Source: Nitrospirota bacterium (GTDB lineage: Bacteria; Nitrospirota; Thermodesulfovibrionia; UBA6902). From it: a DNA stretch of 38,067 nucleotides. Below the pieces are notes generated by a model, which was not told the DNA's origin, did not search any database, and saw only the letters and a program-made list of their open reading frames with translations. Shown here piece after piece: positions 1 to 9,271 of this stretch (position 1 is the stretch's first letter; every line of letters starts with the position of its first letter). Made by a program: the position numbers and the translations under genes. The stretch is from positions 1-38,067 of the forward strand of contig JACQXG010000014.1 in assembly GCA_016208905.1 (NCBI GenBank), written 5' to 3'.

Positions 1-2
1 AC

Positions 3-620
3 GAATATCGCTATGCACCCGGTCGGGCAGAGGCAAATTCATTAAACACTCTTCTTGATGCATATGAACTTGCTGAAGACAGAAGGTATCTGACAAGGGC
101 TGAAAGTATAATCAAGAAGTTCATAAGCCCATCAGATGACATAGATAAATTAGATCAGCAGGAGATGGAACTACGGTGGTTTTACCTTATCTTTCTTCAA
201 GCCCTCTGTAAATATCTCGACATGAGAGACAATCTTGGTGAAAGAGATAAAATGTTCGAATATGCCAGAGAAAGTATGATCCATCATGTCAAGTGGATGC
301 TGGAGAATGAAAGACCGTATAAGGAGATCTTTCATAGAGTTGAAATACCCAGCTCCACGTGGTGTGCGCATGATATTCGCAAAAGTGTTATCTTCGATTA
401 CGCATATAAATATACTGAGGGGGCACTGAAGCAGTCGTGCAAGACAAAAGCGGAATTCTTCTATAATAAATCCATTGAGGATATTCTGTCTTTTAAAGAT
501 GAATCCAGGACGTTTGTCCGTCCGCTGGCGCTTCTGATGAATTTTGGTGTAATGCATAATTATTTTAATGGCTTGCCTGATGACGCTAAGCAGACTGAGT
601 ATGGCCATGTAACTAAATAA
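3..620 (+). CDS. Unrecognised helical protein, 3' part only (5' end outside window)
   Basis: The ORF track starts this at an internal Met (165), but the frame is open from base 3, so the gene enters from the left edge and only its last 205 residues are visible. The sequence is almost entirely helix-forming, with the start RYAPGRAEA, then blocks such as SIIKKFI and a WCAHDIRKS segment. The pattern of paired helices with conserved aromatic and charged turns resembles alpha/alpha-toroid carbohydrate enzymes (epimerase or lyase type), but I see no catalytic motif that would fix the family. It lies upstream of methyltransferase, glycosyltransferase and exosortase genes, so a role in exopolysaccharide synthesis or modification is inferred from position only. 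Confidence 0.65.
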   Translation, partial: EYRYAPGRAEANSLNTLLDAYELAEDRRYLTRAESIIKKFISPSDDIDKLDQQEMELRWFYLIFLQALCKYLDMRDNLGERDKMFEYARESMIHHVKWMLENERPYKEIFHRVEIPSSTWCAHDIRKSVIFDYAYKYTEGALKQSCKTKAEFFYNKSIEDILSFKDESRTFVRPLALLMNFGVMHNYFNGLPDDAKQTEYGHVTK

Positions 621-686
621 AGAGCAGAGGTTCCGATGTTATATAATCGGAAATGTCTATTGATGACTGCCTGATCAACAAGCTAA

Positions 687-1439
687 ATGACAGAAACAAA
701 GAAAAGGATAGAGAGTGAGTCGGAATTTCAAAACGCAAGAATAGAAAAGGGGGGAAGTCCAAGAAAATTCCAACACCTTATCCGTGACGAGTACCCATTT
801 CTGCTGAAGGTATTGGGAGATGTGAAGGATAAGAAAATCCTTACTATGGGATGTTCTACCGGGGGAGTGACACCCTTTGCAAGGCAAGGGGCTTGGAATC
901 TTGGAGTTGATATATCATCACTTGCAATAAAAGAGCTTTTAAATGCAATCAAAGAAGAAAATTTGAAGGATTATGCTCAGGTAGGAATAATGGATTGCGA
1001 AAATCTTGCGTTAACTGACAACTATTTTGATGTTGTACTGTTTTTGGGCGTATTGCATCATCTCGATATAGAGAAGGCTATGATGGAGTCTTATCGGGTT
1101 TTGAAATTTGGCGGTAAAATATACATGACCGAACCACTTGGTCTGCACCCACTTGTAAATCTATATAGGTTGTTAACGCCCGGGGCAAGAACCAGTTTCG
1201 AACATCCTCTAAGACCGAAGGACTTTAAAATTATTAAAAAATATTTCAGGGTTGATTTAATTAAAGGTTTTTGCCTTACATCTATATTTTCTCTTATACC
1301 TTTGTATATCTTTAAAAGCGAAAGGCTGTACGAAGTGTTCAGAAAATTATTCATAAAACTGGATGATTACCTTTATGATAAATTTCCATTTCTTTGCTAT
1401 TGCTCATGGTCTGCTGTGATTGTACTGAATAAAGAGTAG
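687..1439 (+). CDS. Class I SAM-dependent methyltransferase (Methyltransf_11-like)
   Basis: This 250-residue protein has the layout of a small-molecule methyltransferase with a Rossmann core. Motif I is ILTMGCSTGG at residues 51-60 (a degenerate form of the E/DxGxGxG SAM loop), the acidic strand-2 end is GVDISS at 73-78, motif II/III is DCENLAL followed by FDVVLFLGVLHHL at about 114-126, and the post-motif strand is LKFGGKIYMTEP. The second half (about 150-250) is hydrophobic and basic, possibly membrane-associated. No strong Shine-Dalgarno precedes the ATG. It sits 20 nt ahead of a glycosyltransferase, so it probably methylates a sugar or lipid-linked intermediate of the polymer; the substrate cannot be read from the sequence. 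Family assignment is fairly safe, substrate is open. Confidence 0.8.
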   Translation: MTETKKRIESESEFQNARIEKGGSPRKFQHLIRDEYPFLLKVLGDVKDKKILTMGCSTGGVTPFARQGAWNLGVDISSLAIKELLNAIKEENLKDYAQVGIMDCENLALTDNYFDVVLFLGVLHHLDIEKAMMESYRVLKFGGKIYMTEPLGLHPLVNLYRLLTPGARTSFEHPLRPKDFKIIKKYFRVDLIKGFCLTSIFSLIPLYIFKSERLYEVFRKLFIKLDDYLYDKFPFLCYCSWSAVIVLNKE

Positions 1440-1459
1440 ATTTCTGAAGGATTAGAAAA

Positions 1460-2407
1460 ATGACAGATGATTCTGTATTAATTTCCTTTATTATGCCGGC
1501 ACTGAATGAAGAAGAATGCATAGGTACATCTATAAGGGCTATAAAGTCTTATTCACAAGGATACAAATGTGAAATCATCGTAGTCGATAACGGATCAACT
1601 GACAGGACTGCTGAGATTGTGCGTTCGGAACATGTCACCCTGCTTCAAGCGAGAAACACCACAATTGCATATGCTAGGAATAAAGGTGTTGAGGAATCGA
1701 ATGGCCGGATACTCATCTTCTTGGATGCTGATGTTATTGTAACCGCAAGCTGGGGAGATTAATTAGAGAGTACCTTGAAGTTGTTATTAACCGATCCCTT
1801 AATTATAACCGGTTCTCGTTGTGCTGTTCCGAATGAAGACAATTGGCTTTTGAGGTATTGGTTTGCCAGAATGCAACACGAAATGCCTAATTATATAAAT
1901 TCTGGACATTTGATAACAACCAGGGAATTATTTGATAGAATCAATGGATTTAATCCAATGTTTAATACTGCCGAGGATTACGATTTTTGCATCAGGGCTA
2001 AAGACATTGGCGCCAGGATAATAAACAATTTACGGCTGAAAGTTATTCATACAGGATATCCATTATCAATAAAGGATTTTATTGTCCGTGAAAAATGGCA
2101 TGGAACACAGGATTTTCATAGCTTATGGAACATCATTCATTCTAAAGTAGCAATGCTTTCTTTGGTAAATATCTCTTTGGCTGTTGCTCTATTAATTATG
2201 ACAATCATTACGGGAAATATTTTCTATATGCTATGTTATTTTTGTCTGATGTATGCGGTCTCATGTATGTCAACTCTTATAAAGTTTGGCTTTGGAAACC
2301 CAGTTTTGCTTTTAAATACCACTTTAATTTTCTTTTTTTATTATTCAGGTAGATCTCTTGCTTTCATAGATAGGGTTAAACTTGGGTTGACTCATATTCA
2401 ACACTGA
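1460..2407 (+). pseudogene. Family 2 glycosyltransferase with one in-frame TAA
   Basis: The track shows two ORFs (1460-1762 and 1775-2407), but both are in the same frame and are separated only by a TAA at 1760-1762 and four codons (LEST). Read through, they make one protein of about 315 codons. The N-terminal half carries the GT-A signatures PALNEEE (13-19), VVDNGSTDRT (41-50) and the metal-binding FLDAD (87-91). The second half carries the acceptor/base motif TAEDYDFC, then hydrophobic segments near the C-terminus. The stop falls inside the catalytic domain, between the DxD and ED motifs, so neither half should be active alone. The second ORF begins at a TTG with no good ribosome site. Either the gene is dead by a single nonsense change, the stop is suppressed, or it is a sequencing error. 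Confidence 0.85.
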
Positions 2408-2553
2408 TGTCAAAACTATAACAGTTATCGCTCATCTGTTGTTTTACATGAACATTATATATAGGCGTGTTTTTTACAATGAAAATTAGGAATATTTTCT
2501 TTGGTTCTAAAATGGATAGTCCAATTTGATATTGCTGGCATTACACTTGCAAT

Positions 2554-2573
2554 GCAGTGATTTGAATCACTGC
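2554..2573. promoter_or_regulatory. Palindromic operator candidate, CRP/FNR-like
   Basis: A perfect 9-bp inverted repeat with a 2-bp centre, GCAGTGATTTGAATCACTGC, lies 76 bp upstream of the probable start of the secreted protein gene. Its core GTGAT-N4-ATCAC has the spacing of CRP/FNR-superfamily sites (FNR is TTGAT-N4-ATCAA, CRP is TGTGA-N6-TCACA). The same 14-nt core, differing at one position, recurs at 10453-10466 upstream of another exported protein. The regulator is not in this window. Operator function is inferred. Confidence 0.45.
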
Positions 2574-2648
2574 TAATGAAAACAATCTGTATTATCTTAA
2601 TATTAGATGTTTATGAATGACTTAAAAATTGTTAGGAGGAAGAAGGAT

Positions 2649-3716
2649 ATGAAGTTTATATATATTTTATTTGCAATTACTCTGTTAGTGTTTCTGATAC
2701 CATTTGATTGTATGAGTGGTGTCATCTTTGAGGATGATTTTAATGGGTTTACTTCGGGGTGGACTCCAATCGAAAAATGTTGTGCACACCGTGTTTACGG
2801 TAGCCCCAGTGGAAGAGGAGAGCCTACTGGCTGGACCGGGTACATTTGGGAAGAATCATCTACCGAAAGTGATTTAAGAATTGTAACCGGCGAAGGACGC
2901 GGTGGTACGCCAGCCTTTAGGGTACAGCCTAATGTTTTAACAGGGGTTAGCGGACAAATGGGTTTAACCAAATGGCTTGGGCCAACTGGATATAATGAGA
3001 TTTATATCAGATATTTTCTTAAATATAGTGATTCAAGATTATGGGGAAATGGACAGGGTGGCTCATATTCTTATCAGAAATTAAATCGGGTATGGCAAAA
3101 CATAACCTCGACAAATTTACAAAACATTCCGACAGGTGTCATGAGCAATGAGCACGGTAAGGGATGGATGTTATTTGGAATTGCTGATGATGATTATAGT
3201 ACATTCGATCCTTTCGCCAGAATAACACTTGCTACAAATAGCACAGATGATTCTTTAGGCCAAGGTATCAGCCGATTTACTTATCAGTGGAATAGTGCCA
3301 ATACTGTCTCATTTGTTGAAAACCATTTTGGAGCTATTAACACAAATGGTTCATGGGCTACCACACAGGGTTGGCACTGTATAGAAATTCATCTTAAACT
3401 TGCTTCAGCATGGGGACAGGATGATGGTATTTATGAACTTTGGATAGACGGGATTAAACAAAATGCCCCTACTTACACTTTGCCTCAGTATGGGTATGCC
3501 GGCGGTTTAACTAAAATGCCGACAGCAAAGATAGGAACGGGGATTAATTATGTAACGTTTTCAGATAACTTGGACCAGAAGTCAGGTCTTCCAAAATGGT
3601 CATATTGGATAGATGATGTTGTAATTAGTACTTCCTATATCGGCCCTAACTATGTCATTGGCGGTGGCTCTGCTCCTGACACAATGCCGCCTGCAGCGCC
3701 AACATCTTTAAGATAG
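2649..3716 (+). CDS. Secreted jelly-roll-like protein, possibly polysaccharide-binding or lyase-like
   Basis: I place the start at the ATG at 2649 and not at 2607: it follows AGGAGG with good spacing and gives a normal signal peptide (basic MK, then a hydrophobic stretch ending near FDCMSG). The 355-residue product is exported. The mature part is rich in beta strand, aromatic and glycine residues, and contains a WHCIEIHLKLA segment followed by DGIYELWIDGIKQ. That pairing is typical of concanavalin-like jelly rolls such as LamG domains and heparin-lyase-type folds. I see no certain catalytic residues. The protein stops at DTMPPAAPTSLR, a sequence that usually opens a fibronectin type III domain, so it may have lost a C-terminal module. 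A palindromic operator candidate lies upstream. Its place among glycosyltransferase and sulfotransferase genes suggests it binds or trims the exported polymer. Confidence 0.6.
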   Translation: MKFIYILFAITLLVFLIPFDCMSGVIFEDDFNGFTSGWTPIEKCCAHRVYGSPSGRGEPTGWTGYIWEESSTESDLRIVTGEGRGGTPAFRVQPNVLTGVSGQMGLTKWLGPTGYNEIYIRYFLKYSDSRLWGNGQGGSYSYQKLNRVWQNITSTNLQNIPTGVMSNEHGKGWMLFGIADDDYSTFDPFARITLATNSTDDSLGQGISRFTYQWNSANTVSFVENHFGAINTNGSWATTQGWHCIEIHLKLASAWGQDDGIYELWIDGIKQNAPTYTLPQYGYAGGLTKMPTAKIGTGINYVTFSDNLDQKSGLPKWSYWIDDVVISTSYIGPNYVIGGGSAPDTMPPAAPTSLR

Positions 3717-3926
3717 TAATTTTTTATATTCAGTGAATAGTTAACTCCTTATGAAAAAGCAAGTATGTTCTTGAACTCTCAAGATATAATCAAATTACTC
3801 TTGACGTATTAGTGCCTTCATATTTTCTTTAATCGACAGAAATCCTCGAAGCTCTGCTGCTGGGTAGTTTATTTTAACTCTGATTTTCAAATTAATTTGG
3901 TTTAAACATTATGATAATTAAATGAA

Positions 3927-4844
3927 ATGATAAAAAATTCACTATTTATTTTAGGATGCGAAAGGTCTGGAACAACAATGCTTGCCGGTTTACTAAAAAA
4001 CACGCCTTATGGTGAGCCTATAGAGACCCACTTTATTACCAAATACTATAGAAAGTTGAATGACTATGGAAACCTTGAAAATAAAGATAATTTTACACGC
4101 CTCTTAAAAGATTTTTTAAGTGAAAGGCCTGTTATGCAATGGAAGCTAAATATTGGCATTGATGATTTCTATAGAGAATTTGATGACTTTAGCTATCAAA
4201 ATATAATCAATAAGATATGCATAAAACAGGCGGAGAAAAAAGGATATAAATTATGGGGAGACAAGACCCCTCATTATATTCTGGACATAGATGTACTCTA
4301 TAAATTATTCCCCACGGCCAAATACATTTATATTGTCCGTGACGGAAGGGATGTAGCGCTTTCCCTTTTAAACGTGGAATGGGAGCCATATAACATCCTG
4401 ACATGTGCTGAACGCTGGAAGAGATATAACAGACAGAATGATGTCCTGGACAAGTTGAAGAGCAGTAACCAGCTTTACTCTTTACGATATGAAGATCTGC
4501 TTGATAACGCTGAACGAATTGTTCCAGATGTATATAAGTTTTTAGATGAAGAATACAATGAAAACAAAATGAATGAATTAATAGGCAGAATAAGAAAAGG
4601 CAATTATGGCAAATGGAAAAGTAAAATGAATACACGCCAGATAAAGTTATTTGAAAGCATCGCTGCAAACACACTGAAGAGATTCGGTTATGAAACTACT
4701 TATGAAGAATCAGAAATTAGCGGGCTTACTAAAGCAGTATATAATTCCCATGAATTATTAATGAGGACAAAGTTTTTATTCAAAATCAATATCGTAGATG
4801 GAATTAAAATAAAATTCTTCGGCAAAGAGCCCTTTGCGGATTAA
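3927..4844 (+). CDS. PAPS-dependent sulfotransferase
   Basis: The 305-residue protein transfers sulfate from 3'-phosphoadenylyl sulfate to an acceptor. The 5'-phosphosulfate loop is at the very N-terminus, GCERSGTTML (10-19), and the 3'-phosphate motif is IVRDGRDVALSLL (136-148). Both match the Sulfotransfer_1/Sulfotransfer_3 families. No signal peptide or membrane segment is evident, so it acts in the cytoplasm. The neighbouring cysC gene (9272) makes its donor PAPS, and the surrounding genes make and export a polysaccharide, so the acceptor is probably a sugar in that polymer or its lipid-linked precursor. A second ATG-like region just upstream gives no longer credible frame. Family confidence is high; acceptor is inferred. 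Confidence 0.87.
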   Translation: MIKNSLFILGCERSGTTMLAGLLKNTPYGEPIETHFITKYYRKLNDYGNLENKDNFTRLLKDFLSERPVMQWKLNIGIDDFYREFDDFSYQNIINKICIKQAEKKGYKLWGDKTPHYILDIDVLYKLFPTAKYIYIVRDGRDVALSLLNVEWEPYNILTCAERWKRYNRQNDVLDKLKSSNQLYSLRYEDLLDNAERIVPDVYKFLDEEYNENKMNELIGRIRKGNYGKWKSKMNTRQIKLFESIAANTLKRFGYETTYEESEISGLTKAVYNSHELLMRTKFLFKINIVDGIKIKFFGKEPFAD

Positions 4845-4862
4845 TTCAAAACCTTCTTCCTT

Positions 4863-7655
4863 ATGCGAGATACTTCCAATCGAGATTATTTAATATTCAT
4901 CAAGAAAATTATTACAATCGTTATTCTTTTTTTACTATCTGCTTTCCCTGATCATGCCAATGCTGCTACTGCAAAGTTTTATGCAACTAAAGATGTATGG
5001 ATATCGGCATATCCCGGAGAAGAAAATTACAATATGGGCGCATCTAGTAAATTGAAGCTCAAAGGTATACAGGAAATGGCAATCATGGATTTTGATTTAT
5101 CTTCTTTGAAGGGTAAAAAAGTTGATAACGCCAGGTTGTATCTTTGTAATGCTGGCGATAATAAATTAAGGAAAATCGGACTTTCAACAGTTTCGTCTCC
5201 ATGGATTGAAGGGAAATCCAGGGGGTATTTCGTAGATATATTTGGAAAGGGGGCCACATTTAATTACTCAAGTTATAAGAGCCAAAGATGGGCAGGAGAA
5301 GGCTCTGATTTAACTGATGTGACCATGGGGAATGGGAATACATGGCAGCACCATAGTGAGATACAAAATGAGAGTGACTTATGGTGGTCTGTGGATATTG
5401 CTCCTGAATTAATTCAGGCCTTGATAACAAAAAAGTCTTATGGACTTCTGATTATGGATGAGTCAGGGCAGACATTTGCCAATAATTATGTGTTTTCCAG
5501 AGAATCAGAATATTCACCTTATATTCTGATTAATTTTACAGAGGCTGAAAAGCCGAAGCCGAATAAACTCGATATTGAATTATTTCCCTCAGTAAAGAAT
5601 GCACATATGGAATATGGCGCGGTCGTTTTGAGGATTCCAATTAAAGAAGATATTTTTGCTTTTGATATGTTTATTAATAATGAGGAGGTCCCTATCTGGA
5701 GGGTCCCTAAACCACAATCAAAAGATACGGTGCAGGAGATAATAATAGACTGGCTGCTACCTCAGGAAAAGATAGATATACAGATAGTGGCTGTAGATAA
5801 GCTAGGGCAAAGATCTGAACCTGCGATTGTCAGAGGATATGCATCAAAGTCATTACACCGAATAGCTTTGCCGGACTACCTCCCTGTATCTTCTCCTGCT
5901 AATGAGAGAATGAAAAAGGTGGCATCAAATAATTTCAGAGTATGGGTGCTACCTGATATAACAAAGGTCGATCCTGTTTCTGGCCGGGTGCTTTCGGAAA
6001 TAAATACTGAAGGATTTGACAAAAAAAATCCGATATGGTCAGAAGAAAAAAGGGGAATCACGCTGTTAGGAATAAAAGGTGAAATTATTGGGTTTCAAAT
6101 ATGTATAGAAGCAGCAGATCGGATTGATGATGAATTGGAATTTAATTTAATTCCGTTGAAAAGCAGTACAGGTAGCAAGATATCTGCTGACAGATTTTCA
6201 TTATTTCAAATTCATTATTTGAAAGTGAAAGATAAATGGTATCCGGAGCTGGCAATCCCTATGCGTGACGGGAAAATAGTTTTTGCAACTGAAAGAAGAC
6301 AGATAGGAAATCAAAAGAACCAGATAATATACGTTGATCTTTCCATTCCTTCCGAAATAGAAGCAGGATCCTATCATGGAGATATTGTAATTTCAAGAAG
6401 TGGTATTAAAGAAGAATCTCTTCATATTAATCTTAATGTAGCTAATGTAGTAATGCCCCGGACACTGACATTCGTTCCTGAGCTGAACATTTATGGAGGT
6501 CCTGGAAAAGCAGGGTCGGAGAAATTTATGAATGCCCATCGCATAGCCCATGAACATAGGACGGTTATTAATAGAGTTCCCTATTCGCAGGATGGAAGGG
6601 TTCATACAGACATGATTCCGGAAATATCCTTCTCGGAGAACGGTCAAATCAAGATTGACTGGACGGATTATGACAAGAGGCTTGGGCCTCTGTTTGACGG
6701 CTCAGCTTTTATTAAAGGAAATAGGAAAGGGATTCCTGTAGAAAAGTTTTATCTCCCATTTTTTGAGAATTGGCCGTCTGAATTAGCCTCTCATTATAAA
6801 TATAAGTTTGAAAGTAAAAAGACACAGGAGATAATCTCAAGGCACGCATTGGAATCGCCGATATTGAGTGAAGCGATAACATTTGACTATAAAGAGAAAT
6901 TTGTTCGTATAATCAAGGAATTTGGAAAACATTTTGAGGAGAAGGGATGGAGTCAAACCGAATTTCAGTTCTATCTTAATAATAAATGGGAATGGGAGAT
7001 GGCCTCGTCATGGTGGAACCTGGATGAACCTATGTCTTATGATGACTGGATGGCCTTGAAGTTTTACGGCGTATTATTTCAGCAGGCAATTGGTACAAAG
7101 CCGGCTCAATTTATTTTCAGGGCGGACATCTCGAGACAGCGATGGCAGCATGACTGGTTAAATGGAATATTGAACAGGATGTATGTGCAAAGTGAAGATT
7201 TTTTCAGATATCCGGCTCGTGCACGGCAATTGAAAGAGAAAGGACAAATTAGTTACTCTGTTTATGGCTCACTCAACGACATAGATACCTCTAATCAACA
7301 GACTGTATTGTGGTGCATGAGAGCTTATTTAGAAGGCGCTGACGGAGTATTACCGTGGCAGAGTTTGGGAGGACCTAAGGCTTTTTCAATACCTGACAGG
7401 AATGCTCTTATTGTTGATGCCGGAAAAGGATTGAACATTGATTGGGTTGTCAGTTTGCGTGTCAAGGCATTGCGCAGGGGACAGCAAAATGTTGAGTTGT
7501 TGGCCTTGCTGGAGAAAAAATATGGTTATAATAGAGAGCAGATGCGTGACTTGTTTTATAGATATTTTAATTTTGTTGATGTTAACGATGTTGATAAACA
7601 AATAAATACTGATAAAATGGAAAATTTCAGAAAAATACTGATTGAGATGCTGTAA
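4863..7655 (+). CDS. Large secreted DNRLRE plus DUF4091 (GH123-like) protein
   Basis: This 930-residue exported protein starts with a signal peptide (hydrophobic IITIVILFLLSAFP, then DHANAATA). Residues about 35-225 look like a DNRLRE/CBM96-type domain: paired strands with TKDVWISAYPGEENYNMG and a conserved MDFDLSSL. A beta-rich middle section (about 230-540) follows. The C-terminal half resembles DUF4091/GH123 catalytic regions, with FFENWP, WWNLDEP (Asp721-Glu722) and RYPARARQLKEKG. GH123 beta-N-acetylgalactosaminidases use an adjacent Asp-Glu pair in substrate-assisted hydrolysis, and the LDEP pair fits that position. It probably acts outside the cytoplasmic membrane on the polymer made by this locus, as a trimming or release enzyme. 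The gene follows the sulfotransferase by 18 nt. Domain calls are from pattern memory and need a profile search. Confidence 0.7.
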   Translation: MRDTSNRDYLIFIKKIITIVILFLLSAFPDHANAATAKFYATKDVWISAYPGEENYNMGASSKLKLKGIQEMAIMDFDLSSLKGKKVDNARLYLCNAGDNKLRKIGLSTVSSPWIEGKSRGYFVDIFGKGATFNYSSYKSQRWAGEGSDLTDVTMGNGNTWQHHSEIQNESDLWWSVDIAPELIQALITKKSYGLLIMDESGQTFANNYVFSRESEYSPYILINFTEAEKPKPNKLDIELFPSVKNAHMEYGAVVLRIPIKEDIFAFDMFINNEEVPIWRVPKPQSKDTVQEIIIDWLLPQEKIDIQIVAVDKLGQRSEPAIVRGYASKSLHRIALPDYLPVSSPANERMKKVASNNFRVWVLPDITKVDPVSGRVLSEINTEGFDKKNPIWSEEKRGITLLGIKGEIIGFQICIEAADRIDDELEFNLIPLKSSTGSKISADRFSLFQIHYLKVKDKWYPELAIPMRDGKIVFATERRQIGNQKNQIIYVDLSIPSEIEAGSYHGDIVISRSGIKEESLHINLNVANVVMPRTLTFVPELNIYGGPGKAGSEKFMNAHRIAHEHRTVINRVPYSQDGRVHTDMIPEISFSENGQIKIDWTDYDKRLGPLFDGSAFIKGNRKGIPVEKFYLPFFENWPSELASHYKYKFESKKTQEIISRHALESPILSEAITFDYKEKFVRIIKEFGKHFEEKGWSQTEFQFYLNNKWEWEMASSWWNLDEPMSYDDWMALKFYGVLFQQAIGTKPAQFIFRADISRQRWQHDWLNGILNRMYVQSEDFFRYPARARQLKEKGQISYSVYGSLNDIDTSNQQTVLWCMRAYLEGADGVLPWQSLGGPKAFSIPDRNALIVDAGKGLNIDWVVSLRVKALRRGQQNVELLALLEKKYGYNREQMRDLFYRYFNFVDVNDVDKQINTDKMENFRKILIEML

Positions 7656-7697
7656 ATGTAATAATGACATGCAGTACCTATTTTTTACTGGATTAAT

Positions 7698-8534
7698 GTG
7701 AAAAGACAAAATAATGTAACTATCTTTCTGGTCGTTTTATTTATAGGTGCCTTCGGGTTTTTGTACTGGAAGTCTATCTATGACATGGTTTGGGATTGGT
7801 ATAATGATCCTAATTACTCTCACGGATTTCTTATCCCTTTTATATCAGGCTATTTTTTATGGCAAAGAAAAGATGATTTGAAGTCGTCTGATTTTGTACC
7901 GTCGAATATGGGGCTGATAATATTAATTTGTGGACTGATTTTTTATCTTATCGGGAATATTGCCGGAGAATTATTTACAATGAAGATTTCGATGCTTGTT
8001 GTCCTCGGAGGCGCAATAATATTTATATGTGGGATTGGATTTTTCAAAATGATAATGTTTCCATTCTTATATTTGATTTTTATGATTCCTTTACCTTACA
8101 TCCTATATGATTCTGTAGCGTTTCCATTAAAAATATTTGTTTCTAAATTTTCAGTCGATTTTTTATCACAGATTGGTGTTCTCGTCTTAAGAGAGGGCAA
8201 TATTATCCATCTTGCTGATATCTCACTTGAAGTAGCCGATGCTTGCAGCGGAATAAGGTCTATTATATCGCTTCTTGCGCTGTCGACTGCCCTTGCCTAT
8301 CTGACTCAGGAGGGATGGCTAAAAAGGGGGGCACTTATTGTACTGGCGGTGCCAATTGCCGTGATCGTCAATTCAATCAGGGTTATAGGGACCGGCATTC
8401 TGGCAGACAAATACGGATCTGAGGTCGCACAGGGCTTTTTTCATGAGTTTGCAGGGCTCGCGATTTTCGGGATTGCTATAGTTATGTTGATTATCTCGGC
8501 AATTTTGTTAAGAAAGATAGGTAAAAAGAGTTAA
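7698..8534 (+). CDS. xrt: Exosortase, membrane transpeptidase/protease
   Basis: The 278-residue protein has about eight hydrophobic segments and the exosortase catalytic triad in order: Cys183 in VADACSGIRS, Arg228 in VNSIRVIG and His249 in FFHEFAG. The early NYSHGFLIPFIS block (39-50) is also a family hallmark. Exosortases recognise C-terminal PEP-CTERM-like tails, cut them and pass the protein to the surface; their genes commonly sit in exopolysaccharide loci, as here. The start is a GTG inside an ATGTGA string. EpsI follows after 94 nt. No protein in the window ends in a PEP-CTERM-type tail, so its substrates must be encoded elsewhere or this enzyme serves polymer export directly. The subtype letter cannot be assigned by eye. 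Confidence 0.93.
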   Translation: MKRQNNVTIFLVVLFIGAFGFLYWKSIYDMVWDWYNDPNYSHGFLIPFISGYFLWQRKDDLKSSDFVPSNMGLIILICGLIFYLIGNIAGELFTMKISMLVVLGGAIIFICGIGFFKMIMFPFLYLIFMIPLPYILYDSVAFPLKIFVSKFSVDFLSQIGVLVLREGNIIHLADISLEVADACSGIRSIISLLALSTALAYLTQEGWLKRGALIVLAVPIAVIVNSIRVIGTGILADKYGSEVAQGFFHEFAGLAIFGIAIVMLIISAILLRKIGKKS

Positions 8535-8612
8535 GGAGTCAGGGAGTTTGAAGCGTAAGAAAAGTTGAGAGTAATTTAATTGACTCCATAGCTCCACAAC
8601 TCCGTTACTCCT
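8534..8612. repeat. Imperfect inverted repeat in the exosortase-epsI gap
   Basis: AGGAGTCAGGGAGTT (8534-8548) is matched in inverted form by AACTCCGTTACTCCT (8598-8612) with 13 of 15 positions paired. TGACTCC at 8582-8588 offers an alternative partner. The arms start in the exosortase stop codon and fill most of the 94-nt gap. There is no T-run after the right arm, so a simple terminator is unlikely. It may be an mRNA hairpin tuning epsI, or a member of the short intergenic repeats seen elsewhere in the window. Confidence 0.55.
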
Positions 8613-8628
8613 AAACTAGAAAGAAATT

Positions 8629-9255
8629 ATGAACAAAAGATTACTCTTAATTTCAATAATAATATTATCACTTGCGCTCTATCTTCACGTAGTTCCGTTT
8701 CACGAGAGTATACCGCTTAAGAAAGCATTTACTGATTTTCCACATAATTGGAAGGGGTGGAAGAGCGATGCTTATTATTTTGATGCTGCTGTTCTTGATA
8801 AACTGCGTGTAAATGAATATATCATGAGGGAATATAAGAGAGGAGATGACAGATTTACTCTTTATATCGGTTATTACGGGACGCAAAAGGAAGGCGCTCA
8901 AATCCATTCGCCAAAACATTGTTTACCCGGAGCGGGCTGGTTTAAGTTGCTTGAGAGAAAAAGTAGTATGAACATTGACGAACTGGGTAAAATAAATTTC
9001 ATCGAAGCCTTATATAAAAAAGGTAATGAAAGGGAAATCTTTATCTATTGGTATAAGATGAAAAATGCTTATATTACGAATGAATATGTTTTGAAATTAT
9101 ATATGATATTAAATTCATTAAAATACAGGAGGAACGATGCAGCATTTATAAGGTTTTCAGCGCCGGTTACTACAAGCGAAGATGTTACTATTCGGATGAC
9201 TGAGAATGCTATGAAAGATTTCCTTCCGTTACTAAAAGATTTTTTACCTGAATGA
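8629..9255 (+). CDS. epsI: EpsI family exosortase-associated protein
   Basis: The 208-residue protein has an N-terminal signal-anchor (residues about 4-22), then a compact domain with the conserved EpsI block IHSPKHCLPGAGW (92-104). In many exosortase loci this domain is either fused to the exosortase C-terminus or encoded directly after it; here it is a separate gene just downstream, which supports both calls. The protein should sit in the cytoplasmic membrane with its domain facing outward. The conserved Cys-His pair in the PKHCLPG block suggests a catalytic or metal-binding role, but the biochemistry of EpsI is not established. The ATG has only a weak GAAAG ribosome site. Confidence 0.88.
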   Translation: MNKRLLLISIIILSLALYLHVVPFHESIPLKKAFTDFPHNWKGWKSDAYYFDAAVLDKLRVNEYIMREYKRGDDRFTLYIGYYGTQKEGAQIHSPKHCLPGAGWFKLLERKSSMNIDELGKINFIEALYKKGNEREIFIYWYKMKNAYITNEYVLKLYMILNSLKYRRNDAAFIRFSAPVTTSEDVTIRMTENAMKDFLPLLKDFLPE

Positions 9256-9271
9256 AATAGGAGTTAAAAAA

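Noticed and set aside
1775-2407. Separate glycosyltransferase gene as listed in the ORF track
   Set aside because: Same frame as 1460-1762, begins at TTG without a ribosome site and lacks the donor-binding half.
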